Source of the DNA: Anaerolineaceae bacterium UBA2260
GTDB taxonomy: Bacteria > Chloroflexota > Anaerolineae > Anaerolineales > Anaerolineaceae
DNA: 31,831 nt
NCBI GenBank assembly: GCA_002347485.1
Contig: DDXM01000033.1
Coordinates: forward strand, 1-31,831
Direction of reading: 5' to 3'
Part shown: positions 1 to 7,672 of the stretch, piece after piece
Layout: each line of letters opens with the position of its first letter
How positions within the stretch are numbered: position 1 is the stretch's first letter
Notes under the pieces: model-generated
The model's input: the letters and a program-made list of their open reading frames with translations, nothing else
Told to the model about the DNA's origin: nothing
The model's database searches: none
Translations under genes and position numbers: made by a program

Positions 1-37
1 ACCCGCGAGGGTGTCGATTTCTAACAGGTGGTTTCTT

Positions 38-928
38 TCAAATCAATGGTAGGATGGACTGATCAACATCCTCGTCCGTGGCCGGGGTTGGTACCTGATC
101 AAACACCTGCCATTCCTCCATATGCGTCGCCACCGCGCCAGGCGCGAGTTCGCGCAGGGGCGCCAGGGTTTCCAATTCCAGTATCTCGGCGGTGGTATAG
201 GCTTCGAAATTGCAATTCAGGTCTGGGTAACCGGCGCTTTCCTCCCACGCGAAGCGCTTGAGGAAAAATAGCCCGTTCAATGCGTACCCAGCCCAACCGT
301 AAGGATTCTGCAACCCGATCTTGAGCGCTGTGGCAGCGCTCGCATCCTGCCGGATCTGAATATAACGCTTACCCCAGCGCAGACGTGGGTCGCCCGGGTC
401 GGTGTAGCCCCATAAGCTGATCGTATGTGTGGGCAATAGTTGATGCGGTCTGGCCAGGTTGTGCGGGATGATCGCCGTGCCGCCCGCGCTCATCACGGTC
501 AACGCCCAGGGTGCCAAATTCAGCGTCTGACGTCCCAGGTTTTCGATCACGTGCTCCACCTTAAAGCCGCTTTTTCTCTCCAATGGACTGATGACGATGA
601 CTTTCAGTAATCCGCTCTTTTCCACCGGCGCCGCGAAGCGCACACCGCGCCCGGTCACGGTCACCTGCACAGGTTGATTGTCCGGCGCGTAGGTGAACTC
701 CTTCACTTCTGGCGCGCACCACAGCCGGTGACCCCCATAGATCTTCCACTCAGTGCCGCCGTTTGTACCCGCATGATCCGCATTGACGTAAAAAAGGTTA
801 CCCCTGTCATTAAGACTGCAGTAGATGACGCGCGGGCCGACCTCGGTCGTGACAATAAGGGTGACGCCCTGGTGTGTCAGCCGGACGCAATCCTCCCAAC
901 CGGCGAAGCTGATGTGATCGATTTCCAT
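38..928 (-). CDS. DUF4380-like protein with galactose-mutarotase fold
   Basis: This 296-residue protein resembles the DUF4380/aldose 1-epimerase-like group, beta-sandwich proteins that bind carbohydrates. Visible hallmarks are GGHRLWCAPE near residues 65-75, NFEAYT near 240, and a C-terminal stretch with LELETLAPL followed by an HMEEW segment, which typically closes these domains. There is no signal peptide, so it is probably cytoplasmic. It could interconvert anomers of a sugar or bind a sugar ligand; no reaction is demonstrated for most of the family. The start has AAAGG seven bases upstream. It lies downstream of a strong terminator, so it probably has its own weak promoter or depends on readthrough; a TATAAT is seen at 960-965 on this strand but without a good -35. 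Family is fairly sure, function is not. Confidence 0.75.
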   Translation of the reverse strand: MEIDHISFAGWEDCVRLTHQGVTLIVTTEVGPRVIYCSLNDRGNLFYVNADHAGTNGGTEWKIYGGHRLWCAPEVKEFTYAPDNQPVQVTVTGRGVRFAAPVEKSGLLKVIVISPLERKSGFKVEHVIENLGRQTLNLAPWALTVMSAGGTAIIPHNLARPHQLLPTHTISLWGYTDPGDPRLRWGKRYIQIRQDASAATALKIGLQNPYGWAGYALNGLFFLKRFAWEESAGYPDLNCNFEAYTTAEILELETLAPLRELAPGAVATHMEEWQVFDQVPTPATDEDVDQSILPLI

Positions 929-973
929 GGTTGAACCTTTCTATCATTGATCTGTGGAAATTATACATAACAA

Positions 974-1013
974 TCCGAAAGAAAAAGAGGCGCCGTGAAC
1001 ACAGCGCCTCTTT
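974..1013 (-). terminator. Intrinsic terminator of the large minus-strand operon
   Basis: Perfect 10-base arms (984-993 and 1004-1013) surround a 10-base loop. Read on the minus strand, the stem is followed by TTTTTCTTTC. It begins 17 bases past the stop of the Old-Yellow-Enzyme-like gene. This is a classic Rho-independent terminator and marks the end of the transcription unit that runs from 16377 to 1030. Confidence 0.88.
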
Positions 1014-1029
1014 GGGTCTAAGATCCGGT

Positions 1030-2271
1030 TTACGTGTGGTCCTGCACCAGGCGGCCTTTTTCCTTGCGCGTTTGCACCAGAACGTTGGTATAGAACTTGT
1101 TGTAGGTGCAGCAGCCGATCGGGCTCTGCTGGATGAGCAATTCAAGACAGTTGTCGCAGGCGGTGCAGAAGTGGATCTCGTCTTCGCGCCCTTCGCGGAA
1201 CTTCTTTGGCAGCAATGGATCAGCCAGTGATTGTCTGCCGAGGGCGATCATATCTACGTAACCCTTCTCTATGTTTTGCGCGCCATAAGTGAGCAGCGAC
1301 TTGTCCTCAGTGGTGACGGCTTGCAGCTTGTTCTTGCCTTTTCCGAACACCGAATAGTTGGATCCCACTACGACAGTTTCCTTCTTCAGATTGTCGCGCA
1401 ACACCTTGGCGAAGTACTGGTGCAGGTAAGCGAAGTAGGGTCGTTCCTTGTCGCACTGGGTGAGGCTGATGGTGATGGAGGGACTGCCCGCGGATTGCAC
1501 GAAGTACTGCGCGCCGCGTTCCTCGAGACCCTGCACCAGGTCGATCACCTCGCTCAGATCGATCACGGGTGTGTCAGGTCCAGCGGTGCCCATGCCGCCA
1601 GGGAAGCCTTCCCACACCGAAACCTTGGAGCCGATGAGGAAGTTCTTGTCCGGCACGGCTTTCTGGATGCGTTCGTACAGGTCGAAAGCGAACTGGCGGC
1701 GGTTTTCCCACGGTCCACCATATTTCCATTTGCGCGTGTTGTACGGGCGCAGAATCTGCGAACCGAGGTAACCGTGGCAGAATTTCATGTCAATGCCGTC
1801 CGCGCCGGAATCGTAGGCGATTTTGGCGGCGAGTACGAAATGATCCATGATCTCGTCGAATTCCTCCTCGGTGAAGACGTCGCCCTCATACCCAGGCAAC
1901 AGTTTGACCGAAAGCCGCTTCGAGAACGCGGGGTTGCTCAATTCACCCGAATGGGTCAACTGGAACAGGAACAGGGTGTTCGGATTGATCTGCTTAAGGT
2001 GGCTGACAAATTTGGTCAACGCGGGTTGGTTCTTGGGCATGATGAACAGCTGGTTCATCCGTCCGCGATTCTTGTCGGTGATTGTGATGGCCTCCAACGT
2101 AACCACGCCAGCTTCTCCACGGAACAGGTTCTCATAGCGTTGGTAGGTCAGGTCGGTAGGGTTGCCTTCTGCATCGGCGTCGTTGCATTCCATCGGTTGG
2201 ATGAAGAAGCGGTTTTGACTGGTTCTAGCGCCAAAATTGATCGGGGATAACAGGATCTGTCTCTTGTCCAT
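1030..2271 (-). CDS. Old Yellow Enzyme family NADH:flavin oxidoreductase with a C-terminal cysteine cluster
   Basis: The 413-residue protein has an OYE-type FMN TIM barrel through about residue 350: an N-terminal substrate-loop region, QLTHSGE at 104-110, and the active-site stretch CHGYLGSQILRPYN at 165-178 followed by YGG and ENR. Near the C-terminus is a cysteine set with C369, C372, C375 and C387, like the 4Fe-4S site of 2,4-dienoyl-CoA reductase relatives. The NAD(P)H/FAD domain that follows this site in those enzymes is missing, as the protein ends about 26 residues later. A reductase acting on an unsaturated or enone intermediate is plausible. Its ATG directly follows the stop of the VOC gene, and GGAG lies inside that gene's last codons, which suggests translational coupling. 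Confidence 0.88.
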   Translation of the reverse strand: MDKRQILLSPINFGARTSQNRFFIQPMECNDADAEGNPTDLTYQRYENLFRGEAGVVTLEAITITDKNRGRMNQLFIMPKNQPALTKFVSHLKQINPNTLFLFQLTHSGELSNPAFSKRLSVKLLPGYEGDVFTEEEFDEIMDHFVLAAKIAYDSGADGIDMKFCHGYLGSQILRPYNTRKWKYGGPWENRRQFAFDLYERIQKAVPDKNFLIGSKVSVWEGFPGGMGTAGPDTPVIDLSEVIDLVQGLEERGAQYFVQSAGSPSITISLTQCDKERPYFAYLHQYFAKVLRDNLKKETVVVGSNYSVFGKGKNKLQAVTTEDKSLLTYGAQNIEKGYVDMIALGRQSLADPLLPKKFREGREDEIHFCTACDNCLELLIQQSPIGCCTYNKFYTNVLVQTRKEKGRLVQDHT

Positions 2272-2682
2272 TTATAATTCTCCTGATTTTAAATCTAAAG
2301 GTTCACAAAACTCAAACGTGACGCCATTGGGGTCGAGGAAAAGCAGCACGCGGACACCCAGGTCAGGCAGGTCGGTGGTGCGAAGCGTAATCTGAACGCC
2401 CGCGTCGCGCAGCAATCGCTCGTGCGCCGCCACGTCCTGTACAGCAAACGCGAGATGACGCAACCCCGATTCGCTTTCCTGGCGGTCAGCGATGGGGTTC
2501 TTGCCATGATAATCGAACAACTCAAGCCGGGTTTCACCGGGGACCTCAAAATAAGTGATATCGAACTCACCACAATCCACGGTCTGCAATTGTTTGAAGC
2601 CCAGGACATTTGTGTAAAAATCGCGGGACTTTTCAAAGTCAACTGTGTTGATCGAGATGTGCTCGATGCCTGTGATCTTCAT
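2272..2682 (-). CDS. VOC-superfamily (glyoxalase-like) metalloprotein
   Basis: The 136-residue, two-module VOC protein has the usual metal-ligand pattern His8, Glu54, His76 and Glu124. IEHISINTVD starts module one and LRHLAFAVQD starts module two. Members include glyoxalase I, epimerases and ring-opening dioxygenases, so the reaction cannot be assigned. Placement between a zinc dehydrogenase and an OYE reductase suggests it isomerises or protects against a reactive keto or dicarbonyl sugar intermediate; this is inference. The start is supported by AGGAA eight bases upstream. Its TAA abuts the ATG of the next gene with no gap. Confidence 0.85.
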   Translation of the reverse strand: MKITGIEHISINTVDFEKSRDFYTNVLGFKQLQTVDCGEFDITYFEVPGETRLELFDYHGKNPIADRQESESGLRHLAFAVQDVAAHERLLRDAGVQITLRTTDLPDLGVRVLLFLDPNGVTFEFCEPLDLKSGEL

Positions 2683-2703
2683 GATACTGTTCCTCGCTAC
2701 GGA

Positions 2704-3765
2704 TTACAACAGCTCGCGCTTGCTGATCTCAGGTGAGACGAAGATCTTGAACAGGCTGGGATCCTTGCGCAGCTCATGCAGCGCCCATTCCAGGTCTTCC
2801 AAGGGCACACGCATCGAGAACAAGGGTTTTGGATCGATGCGGCCGCTGGAAATGAGATTGATCGCGTCCGGCCAATCCTGTCCAACCCCGGCGCACGAGC
2901 CGGTGATCTTCTTTTCACCCAGCACGAACTCGAAGGGTCGGATCTTCATTTCCTCATTTTCACCAGCGATACCAAAAGCGGAAAGCTTCCCGCCGCGGCG
3001 CAGCATGGCGAAAGCCTGTTCATAGGTCTGAACCTTGCCAACCGCTTCGATGGCGTAATCGACCCCACGCCCGCCTGTTATCTTCATCACTTCCGCCACC
3101 GGGTCGGTGATGTCATCCATGTGGAAGGCGTAATCCGCACCCATGACATCCTTGGCGATCTTGAGGCGTTTGTGGTTCTTGCCGAAAATGATGACGGGGG
3201 CGCAGGCTCGCAACACAGCCATGCGCGCGTGCAGGGTACCCAAACCACAGCCGATGACCGCGAAACTGCTGCCAAGTCGCGCATCGAGGGCTTTGGCGGC
3301 ATGGATGACGCAGGAGACCGGCTCGATGAACGCACCTTCTTCGAAACTCATATTATCGGGTAGCAGGTGCACCTGTGCGGCGGGAGCTTTCACATATTCA
3401 GCGAAAGTTCCGTTGGTGTGAATGCCAAGTTGGGTGAAGCTGTCGCACAGCAGTTTGTCACCGTGCATGCAGTAATAGCAGGTGCCGCAGCTCATGTTGA
3501 TGTCCGCGGTCACGCGGTCGCCGACTTTCAAACCGCGGTTGTGCGCGCCAACTTTGGCGATCACGCCGGAGAACTCGTGCCCGGGAATCATGGGCAGTTT
3601 GTCAGCGGAGTACCAGCCGTTGTAGATGCTCCAATCCGTCCCGCAAATTCCGGTATTCTTGACCTGGATGAGCACTTCTTCATCGTTGATTTCAGGAATG
3701 GGAACTTCCTGCACCTTGATCACGCCGATCTTTTCAAAAACAGCAGCTTTCATTGTGTCAGCCAT
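2704..3765 (-). CDS. Zinc-dependent medium-chain alcohol/sugar dehydrogenase (copy 1)
   Basis: The 353-residue protein belongs to the sorbitol/threonine dehydrogenase branch of the MDR family. Catalytic zinc ligands are C41 and the GHE at 62-64; structural zinc cysteines are C93, C96, C99 and C107; the Rossmann motif GCGLGT is at 172-177. It should oxidise a secondary hydroxyl of a sugar or polyol with NAD(P)+. I chose the ATG at 3765 over one 21 bases upstream because AAGGAG sits eight bases before it. It is 30 bases downstream of a TIM-barrel epimerase. The same pairing of enzyme types occurs in E. coli YcjQ/YcjR, where the dehydrogenase makes a 3-keto-sugar for the epimerase. The substrate is unknown. 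Confidence 0.9.
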   Translation of the reverse strand: MADTMKAAVFEKIGVIKVQEVPIPEINDEEVLIQVKNTGICGTDWSIYNGWYSADKLPMIPGHEFSGVIAKVGAHNRGLKVGDRVTADINMSCGTCYYCMHGDKLLCDSFTQLGIHTNGTFAEYVKAPAAQVHLLPDNMSFEEGAFIEPVSCVIHAAKALDARLGSSFAVIGCGLGTLHARMAVLRACAPVIIFGKNHKRLKIAKDVMGADYAFHMDDITDPVAEVMKITGGRGVDYAIEAVGKVQTYEQAFAMLRRGGKLSAFGIAGENEEMKIRPFEFVLGEKKITGSCAGVGQDWPDAINLISSGRIDPKPLFSMRVPLEDLEWALHELRKDPSLFKIFVSPEISKRELL

Positions 3766-3795
3766 AATCGTGTCTCCTTCATACATTATTCGGAA

Positions 3796-4767
3796 TTAAT
3801 TGAACAGCACGTCGTTGCGGCCTTCATAAGGTTTTTCGATGAGCAATGGTTTTAAGAAGGCAATGGTCTTGGTGATGCCATCCTGGCGGCTCATGGTCAC
3901 GTCTTCATGTTCATAACTCATCACATAGTCATAGCCGATGAGCGAAAGCTCGGTGATGACCTTCTTCCAGGGCACCGACCCCCATCCGGGGATGCGGAAG
4001 CGAAAGCCACGGCCGAGGCGCTGCCAATCACCCTGCGGAATCAAGCCGGAACGGCGTACGTTGTGCGCCACGATCTCGCCGTCTTTGGCATGCACATGGT
4101 AGATGCGCCCGGCAAGCTGGTCGATGAAGTTTTCTACATCGATGCCCAGGTAGATGAGGTTGGCGGGATCAAAATTGAACCCGAATTCCTTGCGCCCGCC
4201 CATCAACTCCACGGCGCGCAGCGCGGTTTCCACGTTGTAGACGAGTTCGTTCGGGTGCGGTTCATGGGCGAATTTGACGCCGTACTCGGCAAACTTGTCG
4301 AGGATCTTGCCCCAGCGCTCTACGAACTCGGCTTCCATATCTGCCCACCCCTTGGAGTAAGGCCAGGGGAAGAAGCGGCCGAAGTTCTCACAACCGATAA
4401 AGCCTGTGACCACAGGGATTTCAAGCGCGTTGGCAGCCTGGGCGGTCTTGATCATCCGCTCTGTGCCAAACTTGATCTTCTCCTCCTTGCTTCCGGGGAA
4501 GATGGCGTCAGTGTCCTTGCCGAACGGACCCAGAACGATCTGTCCCTCGGGATGGTTGGCGAGGGCGGAGGCGATCAGCCCGTAGGATTTCATCAGTTGT
4601 TTCAACTCGGCGGCTTGGTTGCCTTTGACAACCTCTTCAATGTCCAGGTGCGGGTTATTTGAAAACGCAGGCAGTTCAACCGCCTGGTAACCCAGCCCGG
4701 AGGCCATTTTGAACACATCCTCCAGGGGCAGGTCTAGAAATGTCGCTGTGAATAAACCAATTTTCAT
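3796..4767 (-). CDS. Sugar phosphate isomerase/epimerase-type TIM barrel (paralogue 1)
   Basis: This 323-residue member of the xylose isomerase-like/AP_endonuc_2 family has likely metal ligands Glu169 (in HEPHPNE), Asp200 (in FNFDPAN), His226 (in HVHAKD) and a Glu in EHED near 286-289. The order HEPHPNELVYNVET, NFDP, HVHAKD, WGSVPW, GYDYV, EHED and the following MS closely matches the gene at 30856, so these two form one subfamily within the locus. YcjR-like keto-sugar epimerases and IolE-type enzymes share this architecture. It starts with AAAGGA about nine bases upstream. It heads the four-gene distal block of the minus operon after a 195-base gap, so an internal promoter is possible, although I found no convincing one. 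Confidence 0.88.
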   Translation of the reverse strand: MKIGLFTATFLDLPLEDVFKMASGLGYQAVELPAFSNNPHLDIEEVVKGNQAAELKQLMKSYGLIASALANHPEGQIVLGPFGKDTDAIFPGSKEEKIKFGTERMIKTAQAANALEIPVVTGFIGCENFGRFFPWPYSKGWADMEAEFVERWGKILDKFAEYGVKFAHEPHPNELVYNVETALRAVELMGGRKEFGFNFDPANLIYLGIDVENFIDQLAGRIYHVHAKDGEIVAHNVRRSGLIPQGDWQRLGRGFRFRIPGWGSVPWKKVITELSLIGYDYVMSYEHEDVTMSRQDGITKTIAFLKPLLIEKPYEGRNDVLFN

Positions 4768-4962
4768 TTTTAGTTATCCTTTCCTATGGTAAAGATCAAG
4801 ATTTCATCATGTGCTGTTACCCGACAGGGAATTAATGGACACTACTCCCCGCCAGAAAAATCTCATTGAACCCTAAATCGGCACCTCCTCGTCGTTCAGA
4901 TATCTCTTGTAATCTATTCAATGTATCCATGCAAGCTATACTCAATTGGATAAATATTTTCC

Positions 4963-6498
4963 TCAATCAATTCCCATCAGCATTTCGCCAAGCCTGGCGA
5001 GTGAATCTGTGCAGTTTTCAAATACCGGCAACAAGCGCTCATACACCTCGCTGTTTTCCTCCACCGGTTCCACAACCTCAACGGTCTTGTGGATGTCGTC
5101 GATACGGGAGAAATCCTCCCATATGCCGCATCCCACCGCCGCCAGCGCTGCCGCCCCGAGGGCAGCCGCGTCCTGGTCAATGGTGCTTTTGATGACGCGC
5201 GCGTTGAAAACGTCAGCGAATATTCCCAGGTAAAAACGGCTTTTCGCGCCACCGCCCACGAACAGGATCTCATCTTCCAGCCAGGTGTACTTGCGCAACA
5301 GGTCCAATCGCAGGCGCAGGTTCATGGCGATGCCTTCCATGGCGGCTCGGATCAGTTCCGGCTGCCCGTGTTTGAGGTCCAGTCCGACATATGCGCCGCG
5401 CAGGTGAACATTCGGGTCCTGCGAGTTGCCGCCCGCCAGGCTGGGGTTGAACAGAAGCTTGTTGGATCCCACCGGCGCTTTGGCGGCTTCACGGTTCATC
5501 AACAGGTACACATCCTCACCGCTGCTGGCGGCTTCTGCAACCAGGTCCTGGCAAAGGTTGTCCTTCACCCAGTTGTAGGCGGTACCCGCGGAAAAAATAC
5601 TGACTGCCGATGTGTACATGCCGGGGATGACGTGGGCGAATACATAGGGTTTATAGAGGGTATCCAGCACCGGTTTGGTCGAGGAGACAGCGATCCAGGC
5701 GGAAGAGCCTAGAGAGGTGTAAACGCGGCCGTCGCGGGTGTTCTTCGCGCCCAGCGCCATACAGGAATTGTCCACCCCTCCGCATACCACCAGCGAAGCT
5801 TCATCCAGCCCCAGCTCGCGCGCTGCTGCGGTGGTCAGCCTACCAAGTACATCGGTGGATGCCGTTATCTCGGGCCACAACTGGGCTGGCAACCCACTGG
5901 CAGCAATAAAATCCTCCTCGTATTTTTGCCCAAGCAGGTTGTAAATGCCAGTGCCTGAAGCGTAGGAGCGATCGGTTTTCATCACCCCTGTGAGCCGGTA
6001 ATTGATGTAATCCTTGGTACCCAGGATCTTGTCGACCCGGGAGAACATTTCTGGTTCGTGATCGCGGTACCACATCACCTTGAAGACCGTGTAACAGGCG
6101 GCCGGGAAGCCATTACCGGTAATGGAGTACCAGTGGCCCGCGTCCACGCGCGAGAAAAAGTCGGCGGCTTGATCCTGGGCGCGGATATCTGACCAGATGG
6201 GGGTGTACTCGCGCAGCAGCCTGCCGCCGCGGTCCACCGGAACAGCCCCCAGGCTGTGCCCCGAGATCCCCAGCGCGGTGATATCGCGCACGTCCACCTT
6301 GCTTAGCGCGAGCAGTTTTTTGGTGCTGGCGACCACTGCCTGCCACCAATCCTGCGGTGCCTGCTCATGCCAGCCGACGCGGGGATAATGCGTTTCGTAC
6401 GGCTCGAAAGCGCTCGCCAGGCACTCACCTTCGGTATTGTAGAGCGAGGCTTTGTTTCCGCCAGTCCCCAGATCAAACGAAATAATCAGATTTTTCAT
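4963..6498 (-). CDS. FGGY-family carbohydrate kinase (copy 1)
   Basis: The 511-residue protein has a full two-domain FGGY fold: phosphate-1 loop FDLGTGGNK at 8-16, TKDYINYRLTG at 161-171, catalytic-base motif GGVDNSCMALGA with Asp243, and the adenosine motif VGGGAKS in the C-terminal domain. It resembles xylulokinase but the family covers many ketoses and polyols, so I do not name a substrate. The ATG at 6498 is preceded by another ATG one codon earlier; either may be used. It follows the DeoC aldolase gene by 14 bases. A kinase next to a DeoC aldolase suggests phosphorylation of an open-chain sugar just before aldol cleavage; this is inference. Confidence 0.9.
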   Translation of the reverse strand: MKNLIISFDLGTGGNKASLYNTEGECLASAFEPYETHYPRVGWHEQAPQDWWQAVVASTKKLLALSKVDVRDITALGISGHSLGAVPVDRGGRLLREYTPIWSDIRAQDQAADFFSRVDAGHWYSITGNGFPAACYTVFKVMWYRDHEPEMFSRVDKILGTKDYINYRLTGVMKTDRSYASGTGIYNLLGQKYEEDFIAASGLPAQLWPEITASTDVLGRLTTAAARELGLDEASLVVCGGVDNSCMALGAKNTRDGRVYTSLGSSAWIAVSSTKPVLDTLYKPYVFAHVIPGMYTSAVSIFSAGTAYNWVKDNLCQDLVAEAASSGEDVYLLMNREAAKAPVGSNKLLFNPSLAGGNSQDPNVHLRGAYVGLDLKHGQPELIRAAMEGIAMNLRLRLDLLRKYTWLEDEILFVGGGAKSRFYLGIFADVFNARVIKSTIDQDAAALGAAALAAVGCGIWEDFSRIDDIHKTVEVVEPVEENSEVYERLLPVFENCTDSLARLGEMLMGID

Positions 6499-6512
6499 CA
6501 CTCGCCTGTAAC

Positions 6513-7211
6513 TTAATCCTCAATTTCGATCCCATTGGTAAATTCACCGGCTTTCTGAACAATCTCAATACCGCTTTTGAGGTTCACGCCGAAGCGGCGC
6601 GCTCCAGCGCGGTACATCGCCAGGAGAGTCTCCAGTCTGCGGATGCCCCCGGATGCCTTGATCTTGATCCTGTCACCCACGAAAGATTTGACCAGTTTCA
6701 CATCTTCCAGCGTCGTGCCGCGGTCAGCCCAGCCGGTGCCTGTTTTCACGAAAGTCGCCTCGCTTTCCATGCAGATTCGACAGGCTTCCTTCGTTTCCTC
6801 GGTGGTCAGGTACATGATCTCGATAATCACTTTGAGCGGCAACGGGTGTACCACACTGGCGACCGCCTTTACGTCCGTTTCCACCTCGGCGAATTCACCA
6901 GATTTCAGTTTTCCGATATTCATCACCATGTCGATCTCATCACAACCCGCGTCAACCATTTCCTGCGCCTGGATAACTTTCACTGACGTGGAATCGGAGC
7001 CGGACGGGAAACTGACATTTCCTACGACGTGGATGGGACTGTCTGCCAGCAACTGGCGGGTATGGGGGATGTAGCATTGCAGGACCGACACCTGTCCAAA
7101 GCCGTAAGCCCGAGCCGCCGCCACCATTTCTTCGATATCGGCGCGGTTGGACCAGGTGCGCACGCAGGACAGGTCGATCATCTTGGCAATATCTGTGGCA
7201 AAAAGGCGCAT
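6513..7211 (-). CDS. deoC: Deoxyribose-phosphate aldolase family (DeoC) class I aldolase
   Basis: The 232-residue protein has the DeoC catalytic set: Asp94 in DEIDMVMNIG, Schiff-base Lys156 in FVKTGTGW, and the proton-relay Lys185 in IKIKASGGIR. Classical DeoC makes acetaldehyde and glyceraldehyde 3-phosphate from 2-deoxyribose 5-phosphate. In this rare-sugar setting, with no phosphopentomutase or nucleoside phosphorylase nearby, the true substrate may be another phosphorylated sugar. The open frame extends upstream into the preceding gene, but the ATG at 7211 is right: AGGAAG lies just before it and the alignment with DeoC begins at FATDIAKMIDL. It is 10 bases from the C_GCAxxG_C_C gene and 14 from the kinase. 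Confidence 0.92.
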   Translation of the reverse strand: MRLFATDIAKMIDLSCVRTWSNRADIEEMVAAARAYGFGQVSVLQCYIPHTRQLLADSPIHVVGNVSFPSGSDSTSVKVIQAQEMVDAGCDEIDMVMNIGKLKSGEFAEVETDVKAVASVVHPLPLKVIIEIMYLTTEETKEACRICMESEATFVKTGTGWADRGTTLEDVKLVKSFVGDRIKIKASGGIRRLETLLAMYRAGARRFGVNLKSGIEIVQKAGEFTNGIEIED

Positions 7212-7221
7212 GTGATTCTTC

Positions 7222-7665
7222 CTACAAAATACCTTCGAGCAATTCCACCGCGTCGCGGATACATTTACTGCATATGGTCTTGAAGAGCCCGGCTTCGACC
7301 ACCTTGGCGCGTTCCAGCGGGTCACTCAGATCGTGGCCAATCAATTCGCGGCAATAGATGGATCCGTTGCGCAGTTTGAATTGATCTGCCAGGTCCTTTA
7401 CCAACCGGTATGTCGTTTCGGTTTCGTTACCGTAGCGGGTACCGTTGGAAACCGTCTTGCCATGCTTTAGTCCAATCACCATGAAAGCCCCGGTGAGCGC
7501 TCCGCAAACCTCGCACATGCGCCCCATGCCCGAGCCGAATCCAGTTCCCAGGCGCAGCGCATGTTCTTCGCTCAATCTGAAATCCGCAGCATAGGCAGCC
7601 AGAACAGATTGGGCGCACCCGAAGCCTTGTTCATGATATTGCGCGGCTAAGGCGATTTTTTCCAT
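7222..7665 (-). CDS. C_GCAxxG_C_C family redox-type protein
   Basis: The 147-residue small protein carries the cysteine signature of the C_GCAxxG_C_C family: Cys17 in GFGCAQS, then MCEVCGALTGA with C51 and C54, then Cys105 in IYCREL, and C132/C135 in TICSKC. The family is common in anaerobes and is thought to be redox-active or metal/cluster binding, but its reaction is not established. I use the ATG at 7665 rather than a TTG one codon upstream. It sits tightly between an AroE-like dehydrogenase (7 bases) and DeoC (10 bases), an unusual place for such a protein in a sugar operon. It may be an electron-transfer or assembly partner for a neighbouring dehydrogenase; this is inference. Confidence 0.9.
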   Translation of the reverse strand: MEKIALAAQYHEQGFGCAQSVLAAYAADFRLSEEHALRLGTGFGSGMGRMCEVCGALTGAFMVIGLKHGKTVSNGTRYGNETETTYRLVKDLADQFKLRNGSIYCRELIGHDLSDPLERAKVVEAGLFKTICSKCIRDAVELLEGIL

Positions 7666-7672
7666 CAATGCG

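Noticed and set aside
1231..2250. Plus-strand open frame of 339 codons opposite the OYE-like gene
   Set aside because: It is an antisense shadow of a gene with strong OYE motifs.
4832..4930. 32-codon minus-strand frame in the gap before the distal block
   Set aside because: It has an ATG and stop but no ribosome site, no recognisable family and no known neighbour role; chance is likely.
4963..7211. Autoinducer-2 (Lsr) processing system
   Set aside because: A CUT2 transporter, FGGY kinase and DeoC-like aldolase recall LsrACDB/LsrK/LsrF, but the aldolase is true DeoC type and there is no LsrG or LsrR-like gene.
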